Below, one piece after another: positions 28,190-40,256 of a stretch of DNA of 64,000 bases. Position 1 is the stretch's first letter. The number at the start of each line of letters is the position of its first letter. Both the position numbers and the translations under genes were made by a program. The notes under the pieces are model-generated. The model searched no databases. It was not told the origin of the DNA and worked only from the letters and a program-made list of their open reading frames with translations. Source of the stretch: Campylobacter concisus (GTDB lineage Bacteria > Campylobacterota > Campylobacteria > Campylobacterales > Campylobacteraceae); the NCBI RefSeq assembly GCF_003048675.2, contig NZ_CP060707.1:868001-932000 (forward strand), written 5' to 3'.

Positions 28190-28219
28190 CTTGACAATAT
28201 AAGACTAAAGTTATATAAT
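28190..28219 (+). promoter_or_regulatory. Consensus sigma-70 promoter of clpB overlapped by an HspR-type (HAIR) operator
   Basis: TTGACA (28191-28196), exactly 17 bases, TATAAT (28214-28219): a textbook promoter, rare in Campylobacter where -35 boxes are usually absent. Overlying it is CTTGACA-N7-ACTAAAG (28190-28210), which matches the HspR operator CTTGAGT-N7-ACTCAAG at 11 of 14 positions with correct spacing. In C. jejuni HspR represses clpB and other chaperone genes, so a repressor bound here would block the polymerase directly. Confidence 0.8.
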
Positions 28220-28251
28220 GCCGCCATTATAAAATAACTTAAGGAGCTTTA

Positions 28252-30825
<2,574 letters not shown>

Positions 30826-30836
30826 CTTCAAATTTA

Positions 30837-30863
30837 CTTGGCAGGTTGGATCAACTTGCCAAG
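30837..30863. terminator. Hairpin between convergent clpB and CorA-like gene
   Basis: Twelve-bp stem CTTGGCAGGTTG / CAACTTGCCAAG with a GAT loop and one G-T pair. Neither side has a good U-run. It lies in the 50-bp gap between the two converging genes, so it probably acts on both. Confidence 0.65.
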
Positions 30864-30875
30864 CCTCGCATAAAT

Positions 30876-31574
30876 TTAACTAATATCCTTATTTGATCTG
30901 TAATAAAATATAAAAAATAGCACACAAAGCATCGCTACAAAGGCAAAAACTATCAATGTGCCGTCTTTAAATGAGCTTAAAAACATGCCATTTGTATTCA
31001 TACCAAAAAAGCCAGTGATGAAATTTAGCGGCAAAAATAGAGCCGAAATGAGCGTCAAGAGATAGATATTTTTATTTATCTTGTCGTTTTTGGCACTTTG
31101 TATAAATGTATAGATATCTTCAACCCTGCAGGCATATTCGTTGGCTATTGTTTTAAAGACACTTGCCTCGTGGATGCTGTTTTTAAGCTCTTTTTTAAGC
31201 CCTTGTTGCTCACTTTGGCAGATCGCAAGAGCTTCGTAAAAGTGCGAAATGCTATTTTGAAATTTTCTGATCTCATACTTTAAAAAGTGGTGTCTTTTTA
31301 TAAATTTCTCAAAATTTTTCTGGCTAGCATAAATTTTCTCATACTCATTTAGCTCGTCTTGGTGCTCTAAAATTTTATTTGCATATTCGTTACAAATCCC
31401 TTTAATAGCTACTTCAAACGCGCTTTTATCACATTCATGCTCAAGATCTTCTTTGTAAATTTTGCCATCTTTGAATAAAAATTTAAAAACTTGCTTTTGC
31501 GATGATGAGATGAGCGTGATGTAGTCAAATGCATCTCCATAAAAATATCCACAAAGTGCGCTTTTATAGCTCAT
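30876..31574 (-). CDS. CorA-family divalent-cation transporter-like protein
   Basis: 232 residues of the CorA/MIT family: a charged cytoplasmic part with a long helix (about 65-165), then two C-terminal membrane helices carrying the family loop [10 protein letters not shown] (the GMN motif). The N-terminal domain is shorter than in E. coli CorA (316 residues). The start is taken as [11 protein letters not shown], with GGAGCACAG directly before it; the longer frame upstream lies inside tgt. It overlaps the tgt 3' end by 11 bases, so the two are co-transcribed. Mg2+ transport is likely but other metals are possible. Confidence 0.82.
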   Translation of the reverse strand: MSYKSALCGYFYGDAFDYITLISSSQKQVFKFLFKDGKIYKEDLEHECDKSAFEVAIKGICNEYANKILEHQDELNEYEKIYASQKNFEKFIKRHHFLKYEIRKFQNSISHFYEALAICQSEQQGLKKELKNSIHEASVFKTIANEYACRVEDIYTFIQSAKNDKINKNIYLLTLISALFLPLNFITGFFGMNTNGMFLSSFKDGTLIVFAFVAMLCVLFFIFYYRSNKDIS

Positions 31575-32694
31575 CTGTGCTCCTTTTTGCGTAGAAATTT
31601 CGCTTAAATTTAGCAAATTCGCCGACCTCTATCGCTTCTCTCATCTCTTTCATCAAATTTAGATAGTAGTGTAGGTTGTGAAGGCTTGCTAGTCTAAAAA
31701 ATGTGAGCTCTCTAGCCTTAAAAAGGTGGTTTAGATAGCCTCTGGAGTAGCGCTTGCAGGTGTAGCACTGACACTGCGGATCAATCGGCGCGTGGTCGTT
31801 TATAAATTTGGCTGATTTTATATTTATCTTGCCAAAGCTAGTAAAGAGCGTGCCGTTTCTTGCGTTTCTAGTTGGCATAACGCAGTCAAACATATCAACG
31901 CCTCGCTCGACGTTTTCAACTAGGTCTTCAGGCGTACCAACACCCATTAGATAGCGAGGTCTAAGTTCATCCATAAATGGCATAACCGCCTCAACCGTGT
32001 CATACATCGCCTCGTTGCTCTCGCCAACGCTTAGCCCACCTATGGCAAGGCCGTCAAATGGCATCTGATTTAAGGCTTCAGCGCAAAATTTACGTGCCTC
32101 ATAGTCGGTGCCGCCTTGGACGATACCAAAGATATTTTGCTGCAAGCCAACGCCCTTGCTTTGCATAAATTTGTGATAATCAATCGCCTCTTTTGCCCAT
32201 TTTATCGTTCGCTTTATGCTTAGATCTATCCTTTTTGGCTCAGCAGGCAAGGCGACTAGGTCATCAAGTATCATCATTATATCGCTGCCAAGCTCATACT
32301 GCGTATCAAGGACGGATCTTGGCGTGAAGTAGTGTGTGCTGCCGTCGATGTGGCTTTTAAATTTTATACCGCCATCATCGTTTTTGGTGTTTGACCTAAG
32401 CGAAAATGCCTGAAATCCGCCGCTATCAGTTAAAAACGAGCGATCAAATTTAGAAAATCCGTGAAGTCCGCCAAACTCACGCACGACCTTGCTGCCAGGA
32501 CGCAGATACATGTGGTAGGTGTTTGCTAAGATTATCTTTGCGTCTAAAATTTCACTCATATCAAAGGCATCTAGGCTTTTAACTGCGCCAACAGTGCCAA
32601 CTGGCATGAAAACTGGCGTTTGTATCACGCTGTGAGCGGTTGTTAGAACGCCTCGCCTTGCGTTGCCATCTTTTTTTATAACTTCAAATTTCAT
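31564..32694 (-). CDS. tgt: Queuine tRNA-ribosyltransferase
   Basis: Exchanges guanine for preQ1 at tRNA position 34. The 376-residue TIM barrel has the catalytic Asp segments [15 protein letters not shown] and [15 protein letters not shown], plus the zinc site [18 protein letters not shown]. It is divergent from the mla-type operon and forms an operon with the CorA-like gene. Confidence 0.96.
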   Translation of the reverse strand: MKFEVIKKDGNARRGVLTTAHSVIQTPVFMPVGTVGAVKSLDAFDMSEILDAKIILANTYHMYLRPGSKVVREFGGLHGFSKFDRSFLTDSGGFQAFSLRSNTKNDDGGIKFKSHIDGSTHYFTPRSVLDTQYELGSDIMMILDDLVALPAEPKRIDLSIKRTIKWAKEAIDYHKFMQSKGVGLQQNIFGIVQGGTDYEARKFCAEALNQMPFDGLAIGGLSVGESNEAMYDTVEAVMPFMDELRPRYLMGVGTPEDLVENVERGVDMFDCVMPTRNARNGTLFTSFGKINIKSAKFINDHAPIDPQCQCYTCKRYSRGYLNHLFKARELTFFRLASLHNLHYYLNLMKEMREAIEVGEFAKFKRNFYAKRSTDEL

Positions 32695-32740
32695 CTAAGT
32701 CCTTAAAATTTTTGATTTTTTATTTTAACAAAATTTATAA

Positions 32741-32746
32741 TATAAT
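32741..32746 (+). promoter_or_regulatory. -10 element of the lipid-transport operon
   Basis: TATAAT in AATATAATCC, about 30 bases before the TTG start of the permease gene, downstream of an A/T-rich run. Confidence 0.6.
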
Positions 32747-32773
32747 CCAGAAATTTTAAGGCAAAGGAACTTT

Positions 32774-33880
32774 TTGCAAAAAAGAAATGATATCGTTTTT
32801 AGCGAAGCAAACGGCACTGCGACCATAAAATTTGCAGGTGAGTTTAGCTACAAAGACGCAAAAAATTTACAAAGCATTTTTAAAAAAATCCAAAAGCTTA
32901 ACGGCAATGTTAAATTTGACTTTAGCGAGCTAAAGAGTATTGATTATGCTGTTTTGATCCTTTTAAAAAACACGCTAAATGGCAAGAAATTTGAGATCAT
33001 CACAAATGATGAAAAGATAAAGGCGATGGGCGATCTTTTAAATGATGAGAAGATTGATTTTAAATATATGCCACCGCACAATAGCCTAAATTTTTTCTCA
33101 CGTCTCGGTGAGAAAATTTGCGAGGGATTTGTAAATTTGCTTGAGTTTGGCTCGTTTTTGGGCGAGTTTTTGATAAAAAGCGTGAGGATTTTATTTAATC
33201 CTGCAAATTTAAGGTTTAGAGAATTTAGCAACTACATAAAAGATGGTGGCGTAAATGCTGTTTTCATCGTATCGCTCACCGCTTTTTTGATAGGCGTCGT
33301 GCTTGCATATCTTGGCAGTGCGATGCTTGCAAGCTTTGGGGCAAGTATATTTATAGTTGAGATCATGGGCATGCTAACGCTTAGAGAGGTTGCTCCGCTC
33401 ATCGCCGCTATCGTCGTGGCGGGCAGGTCGGCCTCTAGCTTTACCGCGCAAATTGGCGCTATGAAGCTAACTGAGGAGATAGACGCGATGAAGACTATGG
33501 GCTTTGAGCCCTTTAACTTCTTGGTGCTGCCGCGCATCATCGCCATGGTGCTTTGCGTGCCTGTCATCATCTTTATAGCTGATAGTATAAGCATTTTAGG
33601 GCAGATGATCATTTGCCAAACAATACTTGATATCAGCTTTAGCGACTATCTCAATAGATTTCGCGAGATGGTCGAGCTTAGGCACTTTGCTGTTGGTATG
33701 ATAAAGGCTCCATTTTTTGGCGCGGTAATTGCGATCATTGGCTGCATGAGGGGATTTGGCGTTAGTCAAAACGCCCAAAGCCTTGGAGCGATGACAACCG
33801 TTAGCGTTGTAAATGCGATATTTTGGGTCATTGCGCTTGATGCATTTTTCGCGATAATTTTTATGTGGCTAAAGATATGA
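32774..33880 (+). CDS. MlaE-type ABC permease with fused N-terminal STAS-like domain
   Basis: Permease of an Mla/MCE-type phospholipid transporter. 368 residues. The first 100 form a STAS-like domain (GTATIKFAGEFSYKDAKNL and FDFSELKSIDYAVL), a role served by separate MlaB in E. coli. The rest is the MlaE membrane domain with several helices and the motif EIDAMKTMGFEPFNFLVLPR. Start is TTG, with AAGG six bases ahead. It is the first of four coupled genes; the equivalent C. jejuni gene has been called iamB. Confidence 0.88.
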   Translation: MQKRNDIVFSEANGTATIKFAGEFSYKDAKNLQSIFKKIQKLNGNVKFDFSELKSIDYAVLILLKNTLNGKKFEIITNDEKIKAMGDLLNDEKIDFKYMPPHNSLNFFSRLGEKICEGFVNLLEFGSFLGEFLIKSVRILFNPANLRFREFSNYIKDGGVNAVFIVSLTAFLIGVVLAYLGSAMLASFGASIFIVEIMGMLTLREVAPLIAAIVVAGRSASSFTAQIGAMKLTEEIDAMKTMGFEPFNFLVLPRIIAMVLCVPVIIFIADSISILGQMIICQTILDISFSDYLNRFREMVELRHFAVGMIKAPFFGAVIAIIGCMRGFGVSQNAQSLGAMTTVSVVNAIFWVIALDAFFAIIFMWLKI

Positions 33881-34617
33881 ACGAGATAATAGTTGGAAAA
33901 AACATAACGACAAGTTATGGCGATAAGATAATGCACGATAATGTGAGCTGGAGCGTCAAAGAGGCTGAAATTTACGGCTTTTTAGGCGGCAGTGGCACTG
34001 GTAAAACGACGCTAATGAAGACGATGATATATCTAAAAAAGCCAAATAAGGGCGATATAACGTTTGACGGCGTCAATATGTGGAAAAGTAGCCAACAAGA
34101 ACAACAAGAGATAAAGCTAAAAAGTGGGACGATGTTTCAGTTTGGAGCGCTTTATAGCTCGATGACGATCCTTGATAATGTGGGTGTTTTGCTTCATGAG
34201 TACTCTAAATTTAACAAGCGCCAGATCGATGAGATAGCGATGTTTTGGATACAAAAAGTTGGGCTTAAAAAAGAAGTTTCTATGCTTTATCCAAGCGAGC
34301 TAAGTGGCGGTATGAAAAAGCGTGCTGCACTCGCAAGAGCCTTGGTGCTAAGTCCAAGGGTGCTATTTTTAGATGAGCCAAACAGCGGCCTTGATCCAGT
34401 TAGCTCGCGCCAGATGGATGCGCTCATAAAAGAGCTTCGTGATAGCATCGGCGTAACAGTCGTCATGGTGACGCATGATGCTGATAGTATTTTTGATATT
34501 TTGGATAGATTTTTGATAATAGATAACAAAAAGATAGCCTTTGAGGGAGATATAAAAGAGCTTGAGCATCTTGAAAATAACCCGCTTGAAGAGCTATTTA
34601 AAATGAGGAAAAAGTAG
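33877..34617 (+). CDS. MlaF-type ABC transporter ATP-binding protein
   Basis: 246-residue ATPase of the lipid transporter. Walker A is GGSGTGKTTLM, the signature LSGGMKKRAALARAL, Walker B VLFLDEPNSGLDP, and the switch histidine is in VTHD. The start is ATG 33877, whose ATGA overlaps the permease stop; the upstream GTG would add four residues. The ATPase would energise lipid movement between inner and outer membranes with the permease and MCE protein. The C. jejuni counterpart is called iamA. Confidence 0.93.
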   Translation: MNEIIVGKNITTSYGDKIMHDNVSWSVKEAEIYGFLGGSGTGKTTLMKTMIYLKKPNKGDITFDGVNMWKSSQQEQQEIKLKSGTMFQFGALYSSMTILDNVGVLLHEYSKFNKRQIDEIAMFWIQKVGLKKEVSMLYPSELSGGMKKRAALARALVLSPRVLFLDEPNSGLDPVSSRQMDALIKELRDSIGVTVVMVTHDADSIFDILDRFLIIDNKKIAFEGDIKELEHLENNPLEELFKMRKK

Positions 34618-35550
34618 ATGGAAAATAGAAATTCTTATACCATTGTTGGCATGTTTTTCATAGCCTGCCTTACAGCATTTGCGATATTTATCTGGTGGAT
34701 GACTAGCAAAAATAACACAAAGGTTGATTTTAAAGAGTATTACATCCACACGACCGAGCTACCAAGCGGATTAAAGGTGGATTCTACGGTTAAATTTATC
34801 GGCGTACCAGCTGGAAGCGTCAGTGATATAAATTTTGTCGATGATAAAAACGCTCTTATAAACATCACGATGAAGATAAGAGAGGACCTGCCTATCAAGG
34901 CTGATAGCATAGCAAGCATCGAAGTTCAGGCTATTAGCGGTGTGGCTAGTATCAATATAAGCCGAGGCACGAAGGATTTTAAACCGGGCGATAAGCCTAT
35001 CTTAAAGCTTGAAGAGAGCCTTCTTTCAAAGCTTGGAAACAACGCTGAAAACATCACTTTAAAGATAAATCAAACCCTTGATAAAGTTGATGGCTTTTTC
35101 TCAGCTGAAAATATCTCTCACATCGAATCAATCCTAAGAAATATCGATAAATTTACACAGGTTTTAACCGATGAAAATGGTCTAAGCGAGGTTGATAGCA
35201 TCGTTAAAAATGTAAAAAATTTCACCGATAGTTTAAACAAAACCGACACAAAAGAGCTTGCTAAAAATTTAAACACACTAATCGCAAGCGCAAATTCAGT
35301 TTTCAAATCAGCAAATTCAGCCGTCACTGGATATAGCTCGCTTCAAGATATCGTCACTCAAAAGGTAAAAAACGGCGAATATGACCTTAGAAACACGCTC
35401 TCGCCGCTGCTTAGAGAGGCTAGTGATTTTTTAAATGGATTTGACAAGACGCTTCGTGAGTTTAGGGGCGCGTTGCAAAGACTTGAGGACAATCCTTACG
35501 AGTTTTTCTTCACAAATCCAGTGCCAAATGACAAAGGAGATAAAAAATGA
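34618..35550 (+). CDS. MlaD-type MCE-domain lipid-binding protein
   Basis: 310 residues: one N-terminal membrane helix (YTIVGMFFIACLTAFAIFIWW), an MCE domain (about 38-118; TTELPSGLKVDSTVKFIGVPAGSV and the later SIASIEVQAISGVASINI), then a long periplasmic helical tail. It probably forms a hexameric ring over the permease. It begins straight after the ATPase stop and overlaps the next gene by ATGA. Confidence 0.93.
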   Translation: MENRNSYTIVGMFFIACLTAFAIFIWWMTSKNNTKVDFKEYYIHTTELPSGLKVDSTVKFIGVPAGSVSDINFVDDKNALINITMKIREDLPIKADSIASIEVQAISGVASINISRGTKDFKPGDKPILKLEESLLSKLGNNAENITLKINQTLDKVDGFFSAENISHIESILRNIDKFTQVLTDENGLSEVDSIVKNVKNFTDSLNKTDTKELAKNLNTLIASANSVFKSANSAVTGYSSLQDIVTQKVKNGEYDLRNTLSPLLREASDFLNGFDKTLREFRGALQRLEDNPYEFFFTNPVPNDKGDKK

Positions 35551-36107
35551 GAAATTTAATCTTTCTAGCGGCTGCATTTTTATTTTTTGGCTGCTCGCTA
35601 AAGACCGACGTACCACAAGCTACGATGTATGAGATACACTACTCAAATAAGGAGTGCTCGGCTGAAAACAAGCAAAAAGAGCTAAAAAATGTCTTCATCG
35701 AAAACGTGAGCGCCCTTGATATGGTCGATACTAGAAAAATTTTGATCGTTGCTGAAAACAACAAGATAAGATACCTGAGCGATGCTAAATTTGTCTCTGA
35801 GCCAAGTGAGATGGTCTATAAGTCGCTCGTAAAAGGGCTTTACTCAAACTGCGCTGCAAAGCCGATATTTTCGCCAAATGCAAAGGATCTTAGGCTAAAA
35901 GTTAGCATCATCTCACTTCAAATAAGAGGCGACAAAGCCGAAGTTTCGCTAGCTTACGAGCTATTTAACGCAAACACTTCGCTAAAATCAGGCATGATAA
36001 CAAAAGAAATTTTCTGCCCAGACCCAAGCTCAAGCACTATTTTTGATACGATAAACAAGGCTACAAATTTAGCTATCGATACTTTAATCTCTGAAATAAT
36101 CTACTAA
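35547..36107 (+). CDS. ABC-type transport auxiliary lipoprotein
   Basis: 186 residues with a lipobox FLFFGCSLKT (lipidated Cys16) and a beta-rich periplasmic domain ending in TKEIFCPDPSSSTIFDTINKA. It matches the auxiliary lipoprotein component that accompanies MCE transporters (PqiC/LBC-like). The ATGA overlap with the MCE gene makes it the fourth operon member. Confidence 0.82.
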   Translation: MRNLIFLAAAFLFFGCSLKTDVPQATMYEIHYSNKECSAENKQKELKNVFIENVSALDMVDTRKILIVAENNKIRYLSDAKFVSEPSEMVYKSLVKGLYSNCAAKPIFSPNAKDLRLKVSIISLQIRGDKAEVSLAYELFNANTSLKSGMITKEIFCPDPSSSTIFDTINKATNLAIDTLISEIIY

Positions 36108-36120
36108 AATTTTCTTAAAT

Positions 36121-36156
36121 TTTTTGGCTGTGAAAGCTTAAATTTACAGCCAAAAA
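36121..36156 (+). terminator. Hairpin after the lipid-transport operon
   Basis: Eleven-bp stem TTTTTGGCTGT / ACAGCCAAAAA with a 14-base loop, shortly after the lipoprotein stop. The tail is only moderately T-rich. Confidence 0.6.
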
Positions 36157-36174
36157 TAGCTTATTTTAAAGACC

Positions 36175-36186
36175 TTTTGTTATAAT
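36175..36186 (+). promoter_or_regulatory. Promoter -10 of the COG3400/aroB run
   Basis: TTTTGTTATAAT, with TATAAT at 36181-36186, 24 bases before the ATG at 36211. Confidence 0.65.
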
Positions 36187-36210
36187 GTGGCTTTAAAATA
36201 CGGAGAATTA

Positions 36211-37629
36211 ATGAAAAAAATTTTAATAATCGCAGATGGAGCTTTTGCAAGAAATTTTTTAGATAGACTTCTTGGAGCAAAGTCAAATTTACACCACTAC
36301 ATCGTTGTTTCAAACGAAGACCTTAGTCAAAAGGCAAATTATGAAAATTTCACATTTTATCAGTTTGACCCAACGAGCCTTTCAAAGCTAAAGAGCATAA
36401 GCGACGGCTATTTTAGCCAGTTTTGTATAGTGAGCGACAACGAAAAAGAGGCGGTTGCTGTTTATGAAAATTTAAGACAGATCAGCACAAAGACTGAGAC
36501 CATTTTTATGAACTCGTGGGAGCTAGATGAAAAGTGCAAGGAGACTTTCGCGAGCGACAAGCATCTAAGCGTGGTTGATATAAGAGATATCGCAGCTTCA
36601 AGGCTTATGGACTATCTGCCAGACATGCCTGTATATGCTGATAATATCGGCTTTAGCGAGGGCGAGATCATGGAGGTTAAAGTGCCAATAGGCAGCTCAT
36701 ACATGTATCGTCACATCAGCTCAGTCGCGCAGAAAAAGTGGCGTATAGCGCTCATTTATAGGGGTAATGAGATCATCTTGCCAAAGCCAAATTTGATGAT
36801 ACAGCCAAGCGACATCTTGCTGATCGTTGGCGATCCAAACGTGCTTCAAAACGTCTACCGCTCGATAAAACGCGAGAGTGGGCAGTTCCCAAGCCCATTT
36901 GGTAGCAACATCTACACGCTAATAGATATGAAGTCAATGAGCAAAGAGCGCGTTAGCAAGCTAATAAAAGATAGCCTATATGTACATTCAAAGCTAAATA
37001 ACAAACGCCTTATCTTTAGGGTGATAAACCCAACTTTAGGCGAAAATTTAGAGACGTTAAAGGCGATAAAAGAGAAAAATATCCTTGTTTTGATGGATTA
37101 TTTTAATAGCGACAATAAATCGATAAAAGATGACGTTTTAAAGCACGACATCGGACTAATCATAAGCGATAATAAATACTTTTTTAAATTTCAAAAGCTA
37201 TTTTATGAGCTTAAAATCCCAGTGCTAAAAACGGGTAAAATTTTGCTCTCAAAGGTAAAAGAGGGCGTGATACTAGGCGATCAAAGCCAAGAGGTAGAAA
37301 ATCAATCAGCTGTCATTACAGACTGCTGCGCGCAGCTTGATTTGGAGATGAGATTTTACTATTTTGATAACAAACATAGCGACGATGAGGCGCTAAAAGA
37401 GCACTTTGAGAGTATTAGCACACTCTTTTCAAAGCGCATAAAGATAGAAAATCACAGCCTTAAAAACCCGCTTGTAAAGCTAAAAGGCACAAATGATCTG
37501 CTTCATTTTGTGATGTTTAGCAAGAGCGTGGCAAATGGCAGCGCTTTTGCCTTTTTATCAACAAATTTAAATAGACTTTATAAAAAACTAAGCCAAAACG
37601 CACAGCTTTTTGTGCCAGTAAGTGAGTAG
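36211..37629 (+). CDS. COG3400-type TrkA-domain protein
   Basis: 472-residue cytoplasmic protein with an N-terminal Rossmann-like region (KKILIIADGAFARNFLDRL) and a TrkA-C-like part (about 150-225; EGEIMEVKVPIGSSYMYRHI ... PSDILLIVGD). It has no membrane helices. Related proteins gate or regulate K+ transport by binding nucleotides. Start at ATG 36211 after CGGAG; the open frame also allows a GTG 8 codons earlier, overlapping the -10. The aroB gene follows after three bases. Confidence 0.78.
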   Translation: MKKILIIADGAFARNFLDRLLGAKSNLHHYIVVSNEDLSQKANYENFTFYQFDPTSLSKLKSISDGYFSQFCIVSDNEKEAVAVYENLRQISTKTETIFMNSWELDEKCKETFASDKHLSVVDIRDIAASRLMDYLPDMPVYADNIGFSEGEIMEVKVPIGSSYMYRHISSVAQKKWRIALIYRGNEIILPKPNLMIQPSDILLIVGDPNVLQNVYRSIKRESGQFPSPFGSNIYTLIDMKSMSKERVSKLIKDSLYVHSKLNNKRLIFRVINPTLGENLETLKAIKEKNILVLMDYFNSDNKSIKDDVLKHDIGLIISDNKYFFKFQKLFYELKIPVLKTGKILLSKVKEGVILGDQSQEVENQSAVITDCCAQLDLEMRFYYFDNKHSDDEALKEHFESISTLFSKRIKIENHSLKNPLVKLKGTNDLLHFVMFSKSVANGSAFAFLSTNLNRLYKKLSQNAQLFVPVSE

Positions 37630-37632
37630 AAA

Positions 37633-38670
37633 ATGCAGATAAATTTAAACCTTAAGGAAAAGGCGTCAAGCTATAAAATTTATATAAACGAGCTTGAGAG
37701 ATTAGAGCTAAAGGGCAAGGTCGGCATCGTCACAAACGCCAAAGTGGCGGGGCTTCATCTTGAAAAGCTACTTAGCGTTTTAAAGTGTGATGAGAAATTT
37801 ATCATAAGCGTGCCAGACGGCGAGGAGTATAAAAATTTAACAACGATAGGGCAAATTTTAGAGCAGCTTTTTGTTAGTAAATTTGACCGCTCATCTACGC
37901 TCATAGCTCTTGGTGGTGGCGTCATCAGCGATATGACTGGCTTTGCGGCAAGCATATATGAAAGAGGGATAAGCTTCATAAATATCCCAACCACGCTTCT
38001 GGCGCAAGTCGATGCTAGTGTGGGCGGAAAAACTGGGGTAAATAACAAATTTGGTAAAAATTTAATCGGCTCATTTTATCAGCCAAAGGCAGTTTTTTGC
38101 GAGATAAATTTCTTAAAAACATTGCCAAAGAGAGAATTTGCAGCTGGTGTGGCTGAGGCTTTAAAGATGGCGATAACCTTTGATAAAGAGATGTTTGGCT
38201 GGCTAAAGAGCGTAAATTTAGACGATGAAAACTTAGCAAAACTTGTTGAAAAGTCGATAAATTTAAAGGCTAGGGTGGTCGAGCAAGATGAGAAAGAAAA
38301 GGGACTAAGAGCCATCCTAAACTACGGCCACACCTTTGCTCACGTTATCGAAAATGAGACAAACTACAAAGAATTTTTACACGGCGAAGCGGTGGCGATA
38401 GGTATGAATATGGCAAATCGCCTAAGCGTTAGACTAGGTCTCATGAGCGAGGCGCAGGCAGAGGAGATAAGGCAGGTTTTAGAGAAATTTGATCTGCCCG
38501 TAAGCTATAAAATAGAAAATGAATATGCATTTTACGAGGCGTTTTTTATGGATAAAAAGACAAAAGGTGATAAGATAAATTTCATCATCGCAGATAAAAT
38601 CGGCAGTGCGTTCATCAAAAATGACGTCAAAAAAGAGGACGTTTTAGAAACTTTGAGAGAATTTAAATGA
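37633..38670 (+). CDS. aroB: 3-dehydroquinate synthase
   Basis: Second shikimate step, NAD- and metal-dependent cyclisation of DAHP. 345 residues: [42 protein letters not shown] and the metal-site [13 protein letters not shown] are all visible. It overlaps the MscS gene by ATGA. The chain aroB-mscS-mtaB-ftsH-like is also found in H. pylori and C. jejuni, from general knowledge of those genomes. Confidence 0.96.
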   Translation: MQINLNLKEKASSYKIYINELERLELKGKVGIVTNAKVAGLHLEKLLSVLKCDEKFIISVPDGEEYKNLTTIGQILEQLFVSKFDRSSTLIALGGGVISDMTGFAASIYERGISFINIPTTLLAQVDASVGGKTGVNNKFGKNLIGSFYQPKAVFCEINFLKTLPKREFAAGVAEALKMAITFDKEMFGWLKSVNLDDENLAKLVEKSINLKARVVEQDEKEKGLRAILNYGHTFAHVIENETNYKEFLHGEAVAIGMNMANRLSVRLGLMSEAQAEEIRQVLEKFDLPVSYKIENEYAFYEAFFMDKKTKGDKINFIIADKIGSAFIKNDVKKEDVLETLREFK

Positions 38671-40256
38671 AAAAGATCCTAGTTTTTCTACTTTTTTGCT
38701 TTGCACTTTACGCTGAAGAGAACGCTACACTTGAGCAAAATGTCTCACAAAATTTACAAAATAGCGAGCTTATAAAAGAAATTTCAAACCTAGATAACTC
38801 CCTAAAAAACAACATCTGGATCACAAGATACGCTAACTACAACACCTATCAAAAGCTTCTTGATGAGCTAGAGCAAAATGAAAATGAGCTTAAAAAGCTT
38901 GATAAAGGCTCGAAAAGAGGTGGCGATCTCATAAAGAGAAGTCAAACTCTAAAAGAGCAGATAAATTTGCTAAAAGAGTATGAGAAAACGCCATTTTCAA
39001 ATATGCTAGCAGCCCCAGAAATGGAGACACCACCTAGGATAAATAGCCCAGTGGCGCTGGTATCTGGCTTTTCATACATCAAAAAGATAAGAAGCGACAA
39101 GATCGAGTACCAAAGGCACATCAAAGAGCTTGACACCTTGCTTGAGAAGCTTGAAGCAAAAGAGAATTTACTAAATAGGCTAAATTTGGTAGATGACAGC
39201 GAGCAAAATAGGGCAAGTCTAAACCTTGCAAAGCAAGAGATAGGCGACTTCAAAGCGGCAAAACAGATCGCTGATACCACTTATAGCGTCTATGAAAAAA
39301 GGGCAGATGAAGCGGTAAATATGACGACATCTGACATCAAGGCTCAGTTTTTAAGCATGGGCTACACAGCCATCGTCATCCTTTTAACGATCGGACTAAC
39401 ATTTATCGCTAAATTTATTGTTAAAAGAACGATCACAGATAACGAGAGATTTTACACGGTCAATAAATTCTTAAACGTACTAAACATCACCGTTATCATC
39501 ATAATCCTGCTCTTTTCATACATCGAAAACGTCACATATCTAGTAACCGTGCTAGGTTTTGCTTCAGCTGGTATCGCCATTGCGATGAAAGATATGTTTA
39601 TGAGCATGCTTGGTTGGATGGTTATCATGTTTGGTGGCACTATCCACGTGGGCGACCGCGTCAGGGTCTATCACGACGGTAGCGAATTTGTGGGCGATGT
39701 GATAGACATTTCGCTGCTTCGCTTAACCGTCTTTGAAGACGTTAGCTACTCGACCTATAAAACAAACCGCCGTGCAGGTAGGATCATCTTTGTGCCAAAT
39801 AACTACATCTTTACAGACCTCATCGCAAACTACTCACACTACGGCATGAAGACCGTTTGGGACGGCATAGATGTCGTGATAAGCTTTGATAGTAATCACA
39901 AAAAGGCCGCCTATCTAGCAAAAAATATAGTAAAAAAATATTCAAAAGGCTATACAGACATCGCAAAACGCCAGATGAACAAGCTAAGAAGCCAGTACAG
40001 CATCAAAAATCCAAACGTAGAGCCAAGAATTTATACATTTTTTGAGCCTTATGGTATCAATATCTCATGCTGGTATATGTCCAACTCATACGCCACGCTC
40101 GCTCTTAGAAGCACGATAAGCGCTGAGATCATCGAAGCATTTTTGGCTCACGATGATATAAAGATAGCTTACCCAACGCAAACTATGTTTATAGGCAAAA
40201 AAGAAACGCCAAGCGATCACGTAGCTCACGCTGAGCAAGAGGGCGAAAATATCTAA
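38667..40256 (+). CDS. MscS-family mechanosensitive channel
   Basis: 529 residues. A signal peptide, then a long periplasmic coiled-coil region (about 25-225), three membrane helices and the MscS core (about 295-480), with [20 protein letters not shown] as pore helix and GDRVRV and [16 protein letters not shown] in the beta domain. It is larger than MscS (286), closer to MscK/YbdG-like forms. It probably releases solutes on hypo-osmotic shock. It overlaps aroB by ATGA and mtaB by one base. Confidence 0.9.
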   Translation: MKKILVFLLFCFALYAEENATLEQNVSQNLQNSELIKEISNLDNSLKNNIWITRYANYNTYQKLLDELEQNENELKKLDKGSKRGGDLIKRSQTLKEQINLLKEYEKTPFSNMLAAPEMETPPRINSPVALVSGFSYIKKIRSDKIEYQRHIKELDTLLEKLEAKENLLNRLNLVDDSEQNRASLNLAKQEIGDFKAAKQIADTTYSVYEKRADEAVNMTTSDIKAQFLSMGYTAIVILLTIGLTFIAKFIVKRTITDNERFYTVNKFLNVLNITVIIIILLFSYIENVTYLVTVLGFASAGIAIAMKDMFMSMLGWMVIMFGGTIHVGDRVRVYHDGSEFVGDVIDISLLRLTVFEDVSYSTYKTNRRAGRIIFVPNNYIFTDLIANYSHYGMKTVWDGIDVVISFDSNHKKAAYLAKNIVKKYSKGYTDIAKRQMNKLRSQYSIKNPNVEPRIYTFFEPYGINISCWYMSNSYATLALRSTISAEIIEAFLAHDDIKIAYPTQTMFIGKKETPSDHVAHAEQEGENI

